A stretch of DNA of 64,000 bases from Phycisphaerales bacterium (GTDB lineage: Bacteria > Planctomycetota > Phycisphaerae > UBA1845), in NCBI GenBank assembly GCA_020639095.1, contig JACKHH010000004.1, positions 62,001 to 126,000 on the forward strand. Reading direction: 5' to 3'. The stretch's first letter is position 1; each line of letters begins with the position of its first letter. Position numbers and translations under genes: made by a program. Of this stretch, positions 11,232-19,018 are shown piece after piece. The notes below the pieces were generated by a model. It had not been told where the DNA came from, searched no databases, and saw only the letters and a program-made list of their open reading frames with translations.

Positions 11232-11742
11232 GATACGTCTCCTCGCCCTTGCTCAATCGTGGACTTCCGCCGCGATTGAGTTGATGCGAACGATGTCATG
11301 TATATTCAATATCGCATGATGGTAATCCAGCACATCCGTCCCGGCTGACTCCATCCTCATGGAGTTACATCGGCGGCCCAATCGAAGCTGATCACGTCGC
11401 GGATTCGTGGTCAACAAGGCTTGACGACTCGTGGGTTATGGAATTGCGTTTTTCTAAACGTGACGCGCGCGAAGCGACGCTGAAGAACCGACAGCCCGAC
11501 AGTATGTTGCCCGGACGATTCAGTTGCCAGCTTATTTTCTCTTGGCGCAACGCCGTCGGTCGACCGTTGCGGGCACTCCTTGGACAGCCTCGATGAAAAA
11601 CTGGTATCGCGGCTTGACGGGTTGGGTTGGGTTGGGTTGTTTCAAGCGGAATTGACGCAACGTGCATCGGCTGGATTCAAGCGGGGGGTTGATCGTCACC
11701 TGCTTTGGAACCTCGGATTCCGCCTGGAATCGTGCGGCTGGC
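11232..11742. other. Intergenic region upstream of the binding-protein/kinase operon
   Basis: 510 nt without a credible gene. It must hold the promoter of the minus-strand operon starting at 11231; the tract near 11283-11320 (TGTATATTCAATATCG) is AT-rich and the best candidate area. It also carries a GGGTT tandem repeat at 11619-11638. Confidence 0.45.
11619..11638 (+). repeat. (GGGTT)4 tract, potential G-quadruplex
   Basis: Four consecutive GGGTT units give four G3 runs (11619-21, 11624-26, 11629-31, 11634-36) with 2-nt TT loops, the minimal pattern for an intramolecular G-quadruplex. It lies in the gap between the Gfo/Idh gene's 3' end and the binding-protein gene. Confidence 0.75.
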
Positions 11743-12735
11743 TCACTGTGCAGCCACCGCGACGCAACCCCCGCCTTGACGCGCGGACGCGTCCAGCGCG
11801 TCGATCACCACTCCGTTGCGCCAGCCTTCGCGCGCGTCGAGCATCGGCGTGCCGCCGCGCACCGCGTTCGCGAAATCTTCGACCTGTGCGCGGTAGATGT
11901 CGAACGGCTTGTAGTCGATGACGCGCGACTCGCCCTGGGCATTCACGATCAGCTTAACTGGAATGCGGTTGATGCCCACGCCCATCGGCAGTTCGATCGT
12001 GCCATCGGTGCCGCACGCGAGGATGCGGTTGCGCCTGCCGGCATCGAACCCGCAGGAGATCACCCCGCATCGCCCCGCGCCAAAATCGAGCACGCCATGC
12101 ACCGCCATATCCACGTCGTGCTCCGGATGGTAATCGCCCATGGCTGTGACCGCGCGCGGGATGGCGTCGAATAAATAGCGACACGCATTGACGCAATAAC
12201 ACCCGACGTCGAGCAGCCCGCCACCGCCCCATTCCCGCGTCAGCCGGACATCCGTCGTGCTCTCCATGCGAAAACTAAACGCAGCCTCTACTGTCCGCAG
12301 CGTGCCGATGGCGCCCTCCGCGATGAGTCGCTTGGCTTCGAGAATCGACGGGTGGTAACGATACATGAACGCCTCGATGAGATGCAGGCCGGCACGCTCA
12401 GCCGCGTCAGCCATCTCCGCGCACTGGGCTGCGTTGTTCGCCAGCGACTTCTCGCAGAGCACATGCTTGCCGCGCGCGAGCGCCGCCAGCGTCAGCGGAT
12501 GATGCAGGCCATTGTGCGTTGCGATGTACACCGCCTCCACCGCGTCGTCATCGATCAGCGCCTGGTATTCACCGTATGCTCGCTTGGGCTGCACGCTCTC
12601 CGCGCGGGCGAGTTCACGACTGGCCGCGGCTGCCAACTCCGCATTCTTCGCCGCGCGAATCGCCGGTACGTACGCGTTCACCGCGATCCGCCCGACGCCC
12701 AGGATTCCAATCTGCACGGGTTTATTGTCGCTCAT
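11743..12735 (-). CDS. Gfo/Idh/MocA-family NAD(P)-dependent oxidoreductase
   Basis: 330 aa. The N-terminal Rossmann fold is seen as IGILGVGRIAVNAYVPAIR (residues about 8-26), then VEAVYIATHNGLHH and HVLCEKSLA, the variant of the family's EKP motif (Ser replaces Pro). The C-terminal half holds GGGGLLDVGCYCVNACRYLF, the substrate-site helix with the conserved Asp and Cys/His-type positions. It probably oxidises or reduces a sugar or sugar derivative in the cytoplasm; the substrate cannot be told. It is a single gene with no sugar operon nearby. Confidence 0.9.
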   Translation of the reverse strand: MSDNKPVQIGILGVGRIAVNAYVPAIRAAKNAELAAAASRELARAESVQPKRAYGEYQALIDDDAVEAVYIATHNGLHHPLTLAALARGKHVLCEKSLANNAAQCAEMADAAERAGLHLIEAFMYRYHPSILEAKRLIAEGAIGTLRTVEAAFSFRMESTTDVRLTREWGGGGLLDVGCYCVNACRYLFDAIPRAVTAMGDYHPEHDVDMAVHGVLDFGAGRCGVISCGFDAGRRNRILACGTDGTIELPMGVGINRIPVKLIVNAQGESRVIDYKPFDIYRAQVEDFANAVRGGTPMLDAREGWRNGVVIDALDASARQGGGCVAVAAQ

Positions 12736-12904
12736 GGCTGCGGATTGTAACGCAACGCGGCATCGCGGGCGACCATGCGCGACAGCTTGCCCAGGGCGGG
12801 CGGTAGGAGGTAAAGTTGAACGGCGCGGGCTGGTGGATCATTTGTCGAAATGCATGTCGAGGGCAGTGCAACCGGCTGCATTGTCCGCGCGGGAGGTAAT
12901 CGCC

Positions 12905-13345
12905 ATGGCAATCAAAACCATTCCCGATGGATTCCACAAGGTCACGCCGTACCTGACCATCGTCGGGGTGCCGCGTCTGCTGCAATTCGTCGGCGACACA
13001 TTTGACGCGGTGGACAAGGGGAAGATGACCCGGCCCGACGGAACCATCATGCATGCCCAGGTGATGATTGGGGATTCCATGATCATGATGGGCGAATGTC
13101 CGCCGGAGCGTACGCCGTCGCCTGCGATGCTCTACGTGTACGTATCGGACTGCGATGCCGTCTACGCCAAAGCATTGGCTGCCGGTGGGGAATCGGTGTC
13201 CGCACCGGCGGACATGTACTACGGCGACCGTCACGGCGGCGTGCTGGATCCGTGTGGCAACACCTGGTGGATCGCGCAGCACAAAGAAGACCTCTCGGAC
13301 GAGGAGATGAGCCGGCGACACGCGGAGCGCATGAGGGGGCAGTGA
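12905..13345 (+). CDS. VOC-superfamily protein, PhnB/glyoxalase-like
   Basis: 146 aa. It has the paired beta-alpha-beta-beta-beta halves of the vicinal oxygen chelate fold: VTPYLTIVGVPRLLQF at the start, HAQVMIGDSMIMMGE in the middle, GDRHGGVLDPCGNTWWIAQH at the end. The last motif is typical of PhnB-like proteins. The true enzymatic role is unknown. GGGAGGT at 12891 sets ATG 12905; a longer in-frame opening upstream runs through the neighbour's antisense and is not used. Confidence 0.88.
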   Translation: MAIKTIPDGFHKVTPYLTIVGVPRLLQFVGDTFDAVDKGKMTRPDGTIMHAQVMIGDSMIMMGECPPERTPSPAMLYVYVSDCDAVYAKALAAGGESVSAPADMYYGDRHGGVLDPCGNTWWIAQHKEDLSDEEMSRRHAERMRGQ

Positions 13346-13377
13346 CCTCCTGCTTGCTGACGCGTTATCGTTTGCTT

Positions 13378-13405
13378 CCGCTTCCTTACGGGCGCGGCTC
13401 TGTTT
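13378..13405 (+). repeat. Degenerate copy of 28-bp repeat family A
   Basis: A 28-nt stretch containing CTTCCTTACG and GCGCGGCTCTG. It aligns with the family consensus (exact copies at 33533, 50269, 50393 and 58784) with several mismatches, and lies just upstream of the second VOC gene. Confidence 0.5.
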
Positions 13406-13417
13406 TGGGGAATCGCA

Positions 13418-13822
13418 ATGAACGCAAAGCTGTTTCGCGTCATCCTGCCGGTTTCGGATATTGACGTCGCGGCAAAGTTCTATGCTACGGTGTTCGGGGA
13501 TGCCGGTGTGCGCGTGTCCGAAGGTCGGCACTACTTCGATTGCGGCGGTACGATTCTCGCGTGCTTTGATCCGCGGGCCGACGGCGACGATTGTGACGCT
13601 ACGCCGAATCCCGAGTGGCTGTACTTCGCGGTCGACGATCTGCAAGCCGTGCATGCGGCGATCCCACAAGCGGGTGGCCGGCTTTGCAAACACGACGTAC
13701 ACGACGCACCGGCTGGGCAAATCCACACCCGCCCCTGGGGTGAACGCTCCTTCTACGCCCGCGATCCTTTCGGCAACCGCATCTGCTTCGTCGACCGCAC
13801 GACGGCTTTCACCGGCAACTAG
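13418..13822 (+). CDS. VOC-superfamily (glyoxalase/bleomycin-resistance-like) protein
   Basis: 134 aa. Visible VOC features are FRVILPVSDIDVAAKFYATVFG (first half), WLYFAVDDLQAVHAAI and GERSFYARDPFGNRICFVD (second half, with the usual DPFGN turn). It lies 72 nt after the other VOC gene on the same strand, but the two are not close copies. The substrate is unknown. Confidence 0.88.
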   Translation: MNAKLFRVILPVSDIDVAAKFYATVFGDAGVRVSEGRHYFDCGGTILACFDPRADGDDCDATPNPEWLYFAVDDLQAVHAAIPQAGGRLCKHDVHDAPAGQIHTRPWGERSFYARDPFGNRICFVDRTTAFTGN

Positions 13823-14032
13823 GAGGGATACCGACAGGCAACAGCCGACACTGCTGCCAGGTCCCCGCCCCTACACATCACTGGATAAGTCTCCACGTGG
13901 TGGTCCACTTCGACGAGTTGGCGTGGCATGGTCTGACGAGGTCAGGCCATGGGGCAACCGGGCCAGACCACGGCCTTGCTGCGCAAGACCGTGCCACCCC
14001 AAAGTGCCCCACTGTTGAGTCTCCAAGCCGCT

Positions 14033-14062
14033 ATTGACAAATTATTTTGTCAATGCTACGCT
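14033..14062 (+). promoter_or_regulatory. Promoter with overlapping palindromic operator of the first arsR-like gene
   Basis: A perfect inverted repeat ATTGACAAA-TTAT-TTTGTCAAT (14033-14054) contains the -35 box TTGACA (14034-14039). After 17 nt follows TACGCT (14057-14062). The expected transcription start is about 14069, only 3 nt before the ATG at 14072, so the mRNA should be leaderless or nearly so. A dimeric ArsR repressor on this palindrome would block polymerase. Confidence 0.75.
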
Positions 14063-14071
14063 GTGCCGGTC

Positions 14072-14674
14072 ATGATTGATCTCTGCGTCATCGACAACCC
14101 AGCATCAGCCAGCGTCGCGCTTGACCCGATGCGTAACCGGCTGCTTTCGGAGCTGCGCACGCCTGCGTCCGCCGCGACACTCGCCACGCGCATGGGTTTG
14201 CCACGACAAAAGGTGAACTACCACCTGCGAACGCTCGAATCGCACGGGCTGATTCGCGTGGACAGCGAAAAGCAATGGGGTGGATTGACCGAGCGGCGAT
14301 TGGTGGCGACAGCTACCGCGTATGTCGTTTCGCCCAGTGCCCTCGGGCCGGTCGCGGCTGACCCTGCTCGGGGAATGGACCGTCTTTCCGCGAGCTATCT
14401 CGTGGCGCTGGCTGCCCGCGTGGTTCGCGAGGTCGGACAGTTGCTGCGTAAGTCCGAAGCCGTCAAGAAACGGCTTGCAACACTCTCCATCGACACCGAA
14501 GTGAGATTCCGGTCGGCAGAAGATCGTGCCGCGTTCAGCCACGAACTGACGGCAGCGGTCACCGCGCTGGTCTCTCGCTATCACGACGACTCCGCACCGG
14601 GCGGGCGTCGACATCGCCTGATGATCGGGGCGTATCCCTCGCCCGGAGAAGCGAAAGGAAAGGAAGTAACATGA
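14072..14674 (+). CDS. ArsR-family winged-helix transcriptional regulator
   Basis: 200 aa. The winged HTH occupies residues about 15-75 (RNRLLSELRTPASAATLATRMGLPRQKVNYHLRTLESHGLI). No cysteine metal site is visible. The rest is a helical C-terminal extension. Its stop overlaps the start of the SRPBCC gene by 4 nt (ATGA), so the two are co-translated. A palindrome-bearing promoter lies immediately upstream, suggesting self-repression. ATG 14072 is chosen because the promoter would otherwise lie inside the gene. Confidence 0.88.
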   Translation: MIDLCVIDNPASASVALDPMRNRLLSELRTPASAATLATRMGLPRQKVNYHLRTLESHGLIRVDSEKQWGGLTERRLVATATAYVVSPSALGPVAADPARGMDRLSASYLVALAARVVREVGQLLRKSEAVKKRLATLSIDTEVRFRSAEDRAAFSHELTAAVTALVSRYHDDSAPGGRRHRLMIGAYPSPGEAKGKEVT

Positions 14675-15483
14675 GCGTGAAAAAGGATGCGTCCGGGCGC
14701 CGTTCGGTGCAGGTCGAAATCGAAGTTCCGGGTACGCCGGAAGAGGTTTGGCAGGCGATCGCCAGCGGACCGGGCGTCTCTTCGTGGTTCGTCCCCACCC
14801 GCAGCGATGAGCGCGAAGACGGACAGCTCGTGTGCAACTTCGGGCCAGGGATGGACTGCCCCGCGACAATCACGACGTGGCAGCCCCCGAACAAGTTCGT
14901 GGCCGAAGGTGACCTGGGCCCACCCGGTTCGCCGAAGGTCGCAACGGAATGGAGCGTCGAAGCCCGCGCGGGGGGAATGTGCGTGGTGCGCGTGGTACAC
15001 AGCCTCTTTGCCGACACCGACGATTGGGATAACCAACTCGACGGACTCGAACAGGGCTGGCCCGCTTACTTCCGCATCCTGCTGCTGCGTCTTGCGCAAT
15101 TCAAAGGCATGCCCTGCTCGGCGATGCACTTCGTTGCGTTTTCCACCAAGCCGGAATCAGACGCGTGGGCGGAGGCGGGCGGAGCGCTCGGACTGCACGG
15201 AGTCGCGAAGGGGCAGACCTGGACGACACCCGACGGATTGCCGCGGATGGCCGGCGTGGTCGACACGTTGGGAAAAGGAATTCATGCCAACACGGTGCTG
15301 CTCCAACTCGAAGCACCGGCGCCGGGTACTGCCTATGTCGGGGCATTTTCCTGCGGCGGAATGGTTATGGTGTGTATGAGCGTTTACCTCTACGGCGACA
15401 AAGCGCAATCAGCCATCGAGCGCGATCAGCCGACGTGGCAGGCGTGGATCAACGAACGCTTCCCGATGCCGCAGGGAGGTTAA
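14671..15483 (+). CDS. SRPBCC/AHSA1-domain protein
   Basis: 270 aa. The N-terminal half (residues about 10-150) is a START-like AHSA1 fold: VQVEIEVPGTPEEVWQAIASGPGVSSWFVP, ATITTWQPPNKFVAEGD, VVHSLFAD. The C-terminal half lacks a recognised signature and may be a second, diverged copy. These domains bind hydrophobic ligands. Genes of this type are commonly paired with ArsR regulators, as here (4-nt overlap). The ligand is unknown. Confidence 0.85.
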   Translation: MSVKKDASGRRSVQVEIEVPGTPEEVWQAIASGPGVSSWFVPTRSDEREDGQLVCNFGPGMDCPATITTWQPPNKFVAEGDLGPPGSPKVATEWSVEARAGGMCVVRVVHSLFADTDDWDNQLDGLEQGWPAYFRILLLRLAQFKGMPCSAMHFVAFSTKPESDAWAEAGGALGLHGVAKGQTWTTPDGLPRMAGVVDTLGKGIHANTVLLQLEAPAPGTAYVGAFSCGGMVMVCMSVYLYGDKAQSAIERDQPTWQAWINERFPMPQGG

Positions 15484-15520
15484 CGATTCGCGGGGACAAA
15501 GCTGAGCCTCGCGGGGCCGA

Positions 15521-16333
15521 TCAACTCAGGATCGGCTCCGCGACCAGTTGCGTGTGCAGCTTCGCCAGCGCGGACATTTGAATCTGGCGCACGCGTTCCT
15601 TGCAAACGGAAAGGTCTCGGCCGATACGCGCGAGCGTGTCACGCTTCTTATCCGATGTTTCCGGGAAGCGACGCGTGAGGATGTCCTGCTCCTGGTCGGT
15701 GAGACCGGCTTCGTTGCTTTCCATCAAGCTCGCGAGCCGCTGACGATAGACGCGCTCGTCCAGATCGGAGAGCGCAGGATCGAGTTTTCCCGTATCGAGT
15801 CGGAGGTCGAAACCAAAGCTGACGAACCGGGCGCGACGCGTTTCCATCTTCGAAAGACGCAGGAACCCGCGATAGATCGCGTTGCACGCATAGGTGCTGA
15901 AGCAGTAGCCGCGCCAGGGGTCGAACGCCTCGACCGCGTCGCACAGCGCCCGCTGCGCTTCGCTGAACAGGTCGTCCTCGTCGACGTTGGTGAACCGCGT
16001 GTGCCGAGTCATGTCGTAGCACAGCCCCAGGTTGGCCATGATGAGCCGGTCGCGGATGCGCTTGCGCAGCTTGATCCACCGGGCGGCAGCAGCCGTCACC
16101 GCGACGCGCTTGCCCCGCGCCTGCCACGCGCGGAAGGCGCAGTAGTGCATGGCGCGGAAGAGCTTGGCTTCGCCAGAGCGATCCTGCTGCTCGATGGCCT
16201 CGATCTGCTCGTCGACACCATCGAGGAATTCACGCGAGCTGGCGGCGTATTGAAACTCGGGGTGGTGAACATACTTCGGCAAGCCTTCTTCACCGAGAAT
16301 GTGCCGCGTGACGTCTTTTCCCTTGGCAACCAT
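15521..16333 (-). CDS. Sigma-70-family RNA polymerase sigma factor
   Basis: 270 aa. Region 2 lies at about residues 95-165 (RLIMANLGLCYDMTRHTRF, DDLFSEAQRALCDAVEAFDPWRGYCFSTYA, AIYRGFLRL). Region 4 with its HTH is at the C-terminus (ARIGRDLSVCKERVRQIQMSALAKL). An N-terminal extension of about 95 residues has no known motif and replaces region 1. It is related to the primary/RpoD-like group but too short to be the housekeeping factor. No anti-sigma gene is adjacent. Confidence 0.88.
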   Translation of the reverse strand: MVAKGKDVTRHILGEEGLPKYVHHPEFQYAASSREFLDGVDEQIEAIEQQDRSGEAKLFRAMHYCAFRAWQARGKRVAVTAAAARWIKLRKRIRDRLIMANLGLCYDMTRHTRFTNVDEDDLFSEAQRALCDAVEAFDPWRGYCFSTYACNAIYRGFLRLSKMETRRARFVSFGFDLRLDTGKLDPALSDLDERVYRQRLASLMESNEAGLTDQEQDILTRRFPETSDKKRDTLARIGRDLSVCKERVRQIQMSALAKLHTQLVAEPILS

Positions 16334-16874
16334 GGCGTCCCAGTTCCTTACTGCTCGTAAGCCTGACGGTCAGTCACCCTGACCCAATGCACTGCAAACT
16401 TCGGGGTGGAGGTCTCTCCGAGCCCACAAACTGCTCACTCAGCCCCCTTCCATTTGGCGTGCCAGACAGAATTGCCCATGTGCGCTCACCCGCGCCGGGG
16501 CTGAATTGCGGCGTAAAGTATGTCTTTCAGCCTGAATGAACCGCGTTTTTGATCGGCGCGCCTATGATTGCGAGGCATCGGCTATGCGGTGCCGAAGGGA
16601 GAGAGTCCACCCGCATACCGCTGAAAATTCCGCAGGCGGTCGGGAATCCGCGCACCAATAACTCGACGCCGTAAGCCGAGCATCAAAACATCAACTACCG
16701 CTTTCCATCACAAATTGCCCATATTCACAGCGCAACGTCGCCCGGCCTCCAGCAGCCAGCCACTTGGTACCGAAGTAGAATAAACACCAGCCGAGATGCG
16801 TTATGTCCTGAGGGGAAGCATCCGCCCCACCATCCCGGATGGGGTCGGACGGCGTCTAGCACTGGGGGATACCG
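16334..16874. other. Intergenic region between divergent sigma factor and protease genes
   Basis: 540 nt without a credible gene. It separates divergent genes and must hold both promoters. A long-range inverted pair TATGCGG (near 16588) / CCGCATA (near 16610) could form a hairpin, but no known RNA family was recognised. Confidence 0.4.
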
Positions 16875-18191
16875 ATGAGATCAAGCTATCGTGGCGCGGT
16901 GATACTGAGTCTGGTCGGCATCGCCGTCGGGGGTTCGGTGCTGTCGTGCGTCAGCTTCATGGCTCAGCCCTTCCCGGCACAGGGCGACAACGGCGAGGTG
17001 CTACCGTTCGACCATTCGGTCACGATCGCGCGTCACGCGGCGCAGTCGCTGAGCGAGATGCAGGTCGACAACACCTTCGCAATTGCGGGCGGGTTGCTGT
17101 ACTCGGTCGAGGACGAGTGTCCCGACGTCTACTGCCCGGCCACCTTAACGCGGGTCGGCGACATCACGACCTTCAACACCGGCGACAACATCGTCACCAA
17201 TGATGCGCAGCTCAACGCGATCTTCACCGTCGATGGTGACTTCAAAGTTGTGAGTTTCATGGTCGGCGTTTGCGGTGCATCCTCCGGAGACAGCTCAGCC
17301 GTTGTGATTGGTTGCGCGTCAACGGGCGGAAGCGTGGTCATCGCATATGACGCGCCGCCGGATGTGTGGGCGCATGAATGGGGACACGTGCAGGGGCTCT
17401 CGCATCGCAACGATTGCGCGCGCAACATCATGCACGCGTACGAGCTGGAAACCAACGCGGTGAACGAAACCGAACGCAACGCGTTTCTCACGCCGACCCC
17501 GGGTAGCACTTTCCGACAGATCAGCGCTGAGCCTTTATTTACAGAGGAAGCGTTGATGGGACCGGTATCGGGCGAGACCGCGCAGGAATGCGTCACGCGC
17601 TGCGTCGCGCGTCGTTACCTGAGCGGCATACCTGCTGACGCGCTGACGGACATGGATACGACGGCGCGCGTGGACGCGCTGTTGGACGTGCTCGCGACGG
17701 CGCCTCCGGCACAAGCGTGCGCCAACATTTTTAGATTGCTCGGCATTGCAGGCGAAGCGCGTGCTTGCACCGCGATCATGGATCACCTGGCGAGCTTCGA
17801 CGGCGAACTGACGACCGACGAGTTCGCAGCCTACGCGGAAGGGTTGCTCGCGCTGGGGCGTTTGGCGATGGCAGACGATACGGGTGAAGCGTTGGGATTT
17901 CTGACAGCCGGCGCATTGGGCAACGACGCGTCCACCGCGACGCTGAAACTGCGCACCGATACCGGCGCTACGTCGCCCGCAGGCGCGGCCTTGTCGCGCA
18001 TCGCCGTGATGGCGCTGGGCATGTCGCAACATCCCGACGCGATTGCATTCCTTGAGGCGATGCAGGCTGACGCGGCGACGAGCAAAGCGCGCGATCCGTG
18101 GATGGCGTCGCAGGTTGAGGAAGCCCTGGCGCGGGCGAACGGCAGCTTTACCCGGACGCGTGCGACGCAGGGCTTGGAGATCCAGCCCTAA
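16875..18191 (+). CDS. Lipoprotein metzincin-like zinc protease with helical C-terminal domain
   Basis: 438 aa. The lipoprotein signal ends SVLSC (Cys25). Residues 167-177 read HEWGHVQGLSH, a complete HExxHxxGxxH zinc site (His167, Glu168, His171, His177), and NIM follows with Met186 nine residues after the third His, the matrixin-like Met-turn spacing. Residues about 240-435 are alanine-rich helices resembling HEAT-type repeats. Several Cys pairs in the catalytic part suggest disulfides outside the cytoplasm. It is expected to be an envelope-anchored endopeptidase. No pro-domain switch cysteine was identified. Substrate unknown. Confidence 0.8.
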   Translation: MRSSYRGAVILSLVGIAVGGSVLSCVSFMAQPFPAQGDNGEVLPFDHSVTIARHAAQSLSEMQVDNTFAIAGGLLYSVEDECPDVYCPATLTRVGDITTFNTGDNIVTNDAQLNAIFTVDGDFKVVSFMVGVCGASSGDSSAVVIGCASTGGSVVIAYDAPPDVWAHEWGHVQGLSHRNDCARNIMHAYELETNAVNETERNAFLTPTPGSTFRQISAEPLFTEEALMGPVSGETAQECVTRCVARRYLSGIPADALTDMDTTARVDALLDVLATAPPAQACANIFRLLGIAGEARACTAIMDHLASFDGELTTDEFAAYAEGLLALGRLAMADDTGEALGFLTAGALGNDASTATLKLRTDTGATSPAGAALSRIAVMALGMSQHPDAIAFLEAMQADAATSKARDPWMASQVEEALARANGSFTRTRATQGLEIQP

Positions 18192-18651
18192 GCCCCAGTC
18201 TCACCTGGATTTTGACGGAAGGATATGTCATGGTCCGAGAACCTCTCGGGCTATTGGATAGGGCCTGCGATTTCGTCGGGATTGTTTCCATTTCATGCTT
18301 GCATCGGGCATTGACTGCCGGTAAACTCACGAACGTGGGATTGAGAGAGCCGCACGCGGGACCGAAAAGGCCCTGAGTGCAGGCGGAACTGGGACGGGGT
18401 TGAGCCATCTAGTTGGGCCAATTCAGCCCGGATCCGAAACCGAGTGCAGAAATCGACATTAGGCCTGGGGTTCTGCCCCGGCTTTTCAATACTCTCTCTC
18501 TCCCTCCCAGGCTTGGGCTGTTCAATGAACAGCCCTTGCCAATTTTTACGCGCAGTGATTTCGATTTCCCTCGCGTGTTTTCGCTTTTTTTGGGCAGGAA
18601 ACAAGGCATTTTCGCGCCCCGCGTTTCCGCCAAACGCCCGCTCCCGGCTGC
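18192..18651. other. Intergenic region with strong hairpins
   Basis: 460 nt without a credible gene. It holds two hairpins: GCC(T)GGGG-TTCTG-CCCCGGC followed by TTTTC near 18465-18488, which resembles a terminator with a bulged T, and a perfect 9-bp stem GGGCTGTTC-AAT-GAACAGCCC at 18515-18535 followed some bases later by an ATTTTTA run. They lie between the protease gene and the tRNA-Lys promoter. Confidence 0.45.
18515..18535. repeat. Perfect hairpin, 9-bp stem, 3-nt loop
   Basis: GGGCTGTTC (18515-18523), AAT, GAACAGCCC (18527-18535). A plus-strand CCAATTTTTAC follows, so it may act as a terminator or as part of a small structured RNA. Confidence 0.5.
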
Positions 18652-18682
18652 TTGACAAAAAAGCCTTCAGGCGGCCTACTAT
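18652..18682 (+). promoter_or_regulatory. Promoter of tRNA-Lys
   Basis: TTGACA at 18652-18657 (perfect -35) and TACTAT at 18677-18682 (19-nt spacer) or CCTACT at 18675 (17-nt spacer). The first tRNA base is at 18692. Confidence 0.75.
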
Positions 18683-18691
18683 GCGCCCAGC

Positions 18692-18764
<73 letters not shown>

Positions 18765-19018
18765 GTCGCCGTAACTCCTGAATCTACATCGTGTTATGTA
18801 CGGCACCACCGAGTCGGCGGCCAGCAATGGTCGTCCGTGGTGGACTTATCGGCTCCACCGGTTGCCGATGCGCACTTTCAATGAGATCCGCAACGGTAAG
18901 GACGCCTACTCGTCCGTCGATAGACGAGGAGTGGCGGTGGCCGTACTTTCTGTTGGGGTGAACGCAATCTCGCCATTTGTCCTGCTAATTGCCTGCCGGA
19001 GGGCCTGGTACGCCATTG

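Noticed and set aside
12722..13726. A 334-codon minus-strand frame across the two VOC genes
   Set aside because: It is antisense to two proteins with clear VOC motifs and ribosome binding sites.
18293..18658. A 121-codon minus-strand frame before tRNA-Lys
   Set aside because: It runs through hairpins and the tRNA promoter area, with low-complexity basic sequence and no domain.
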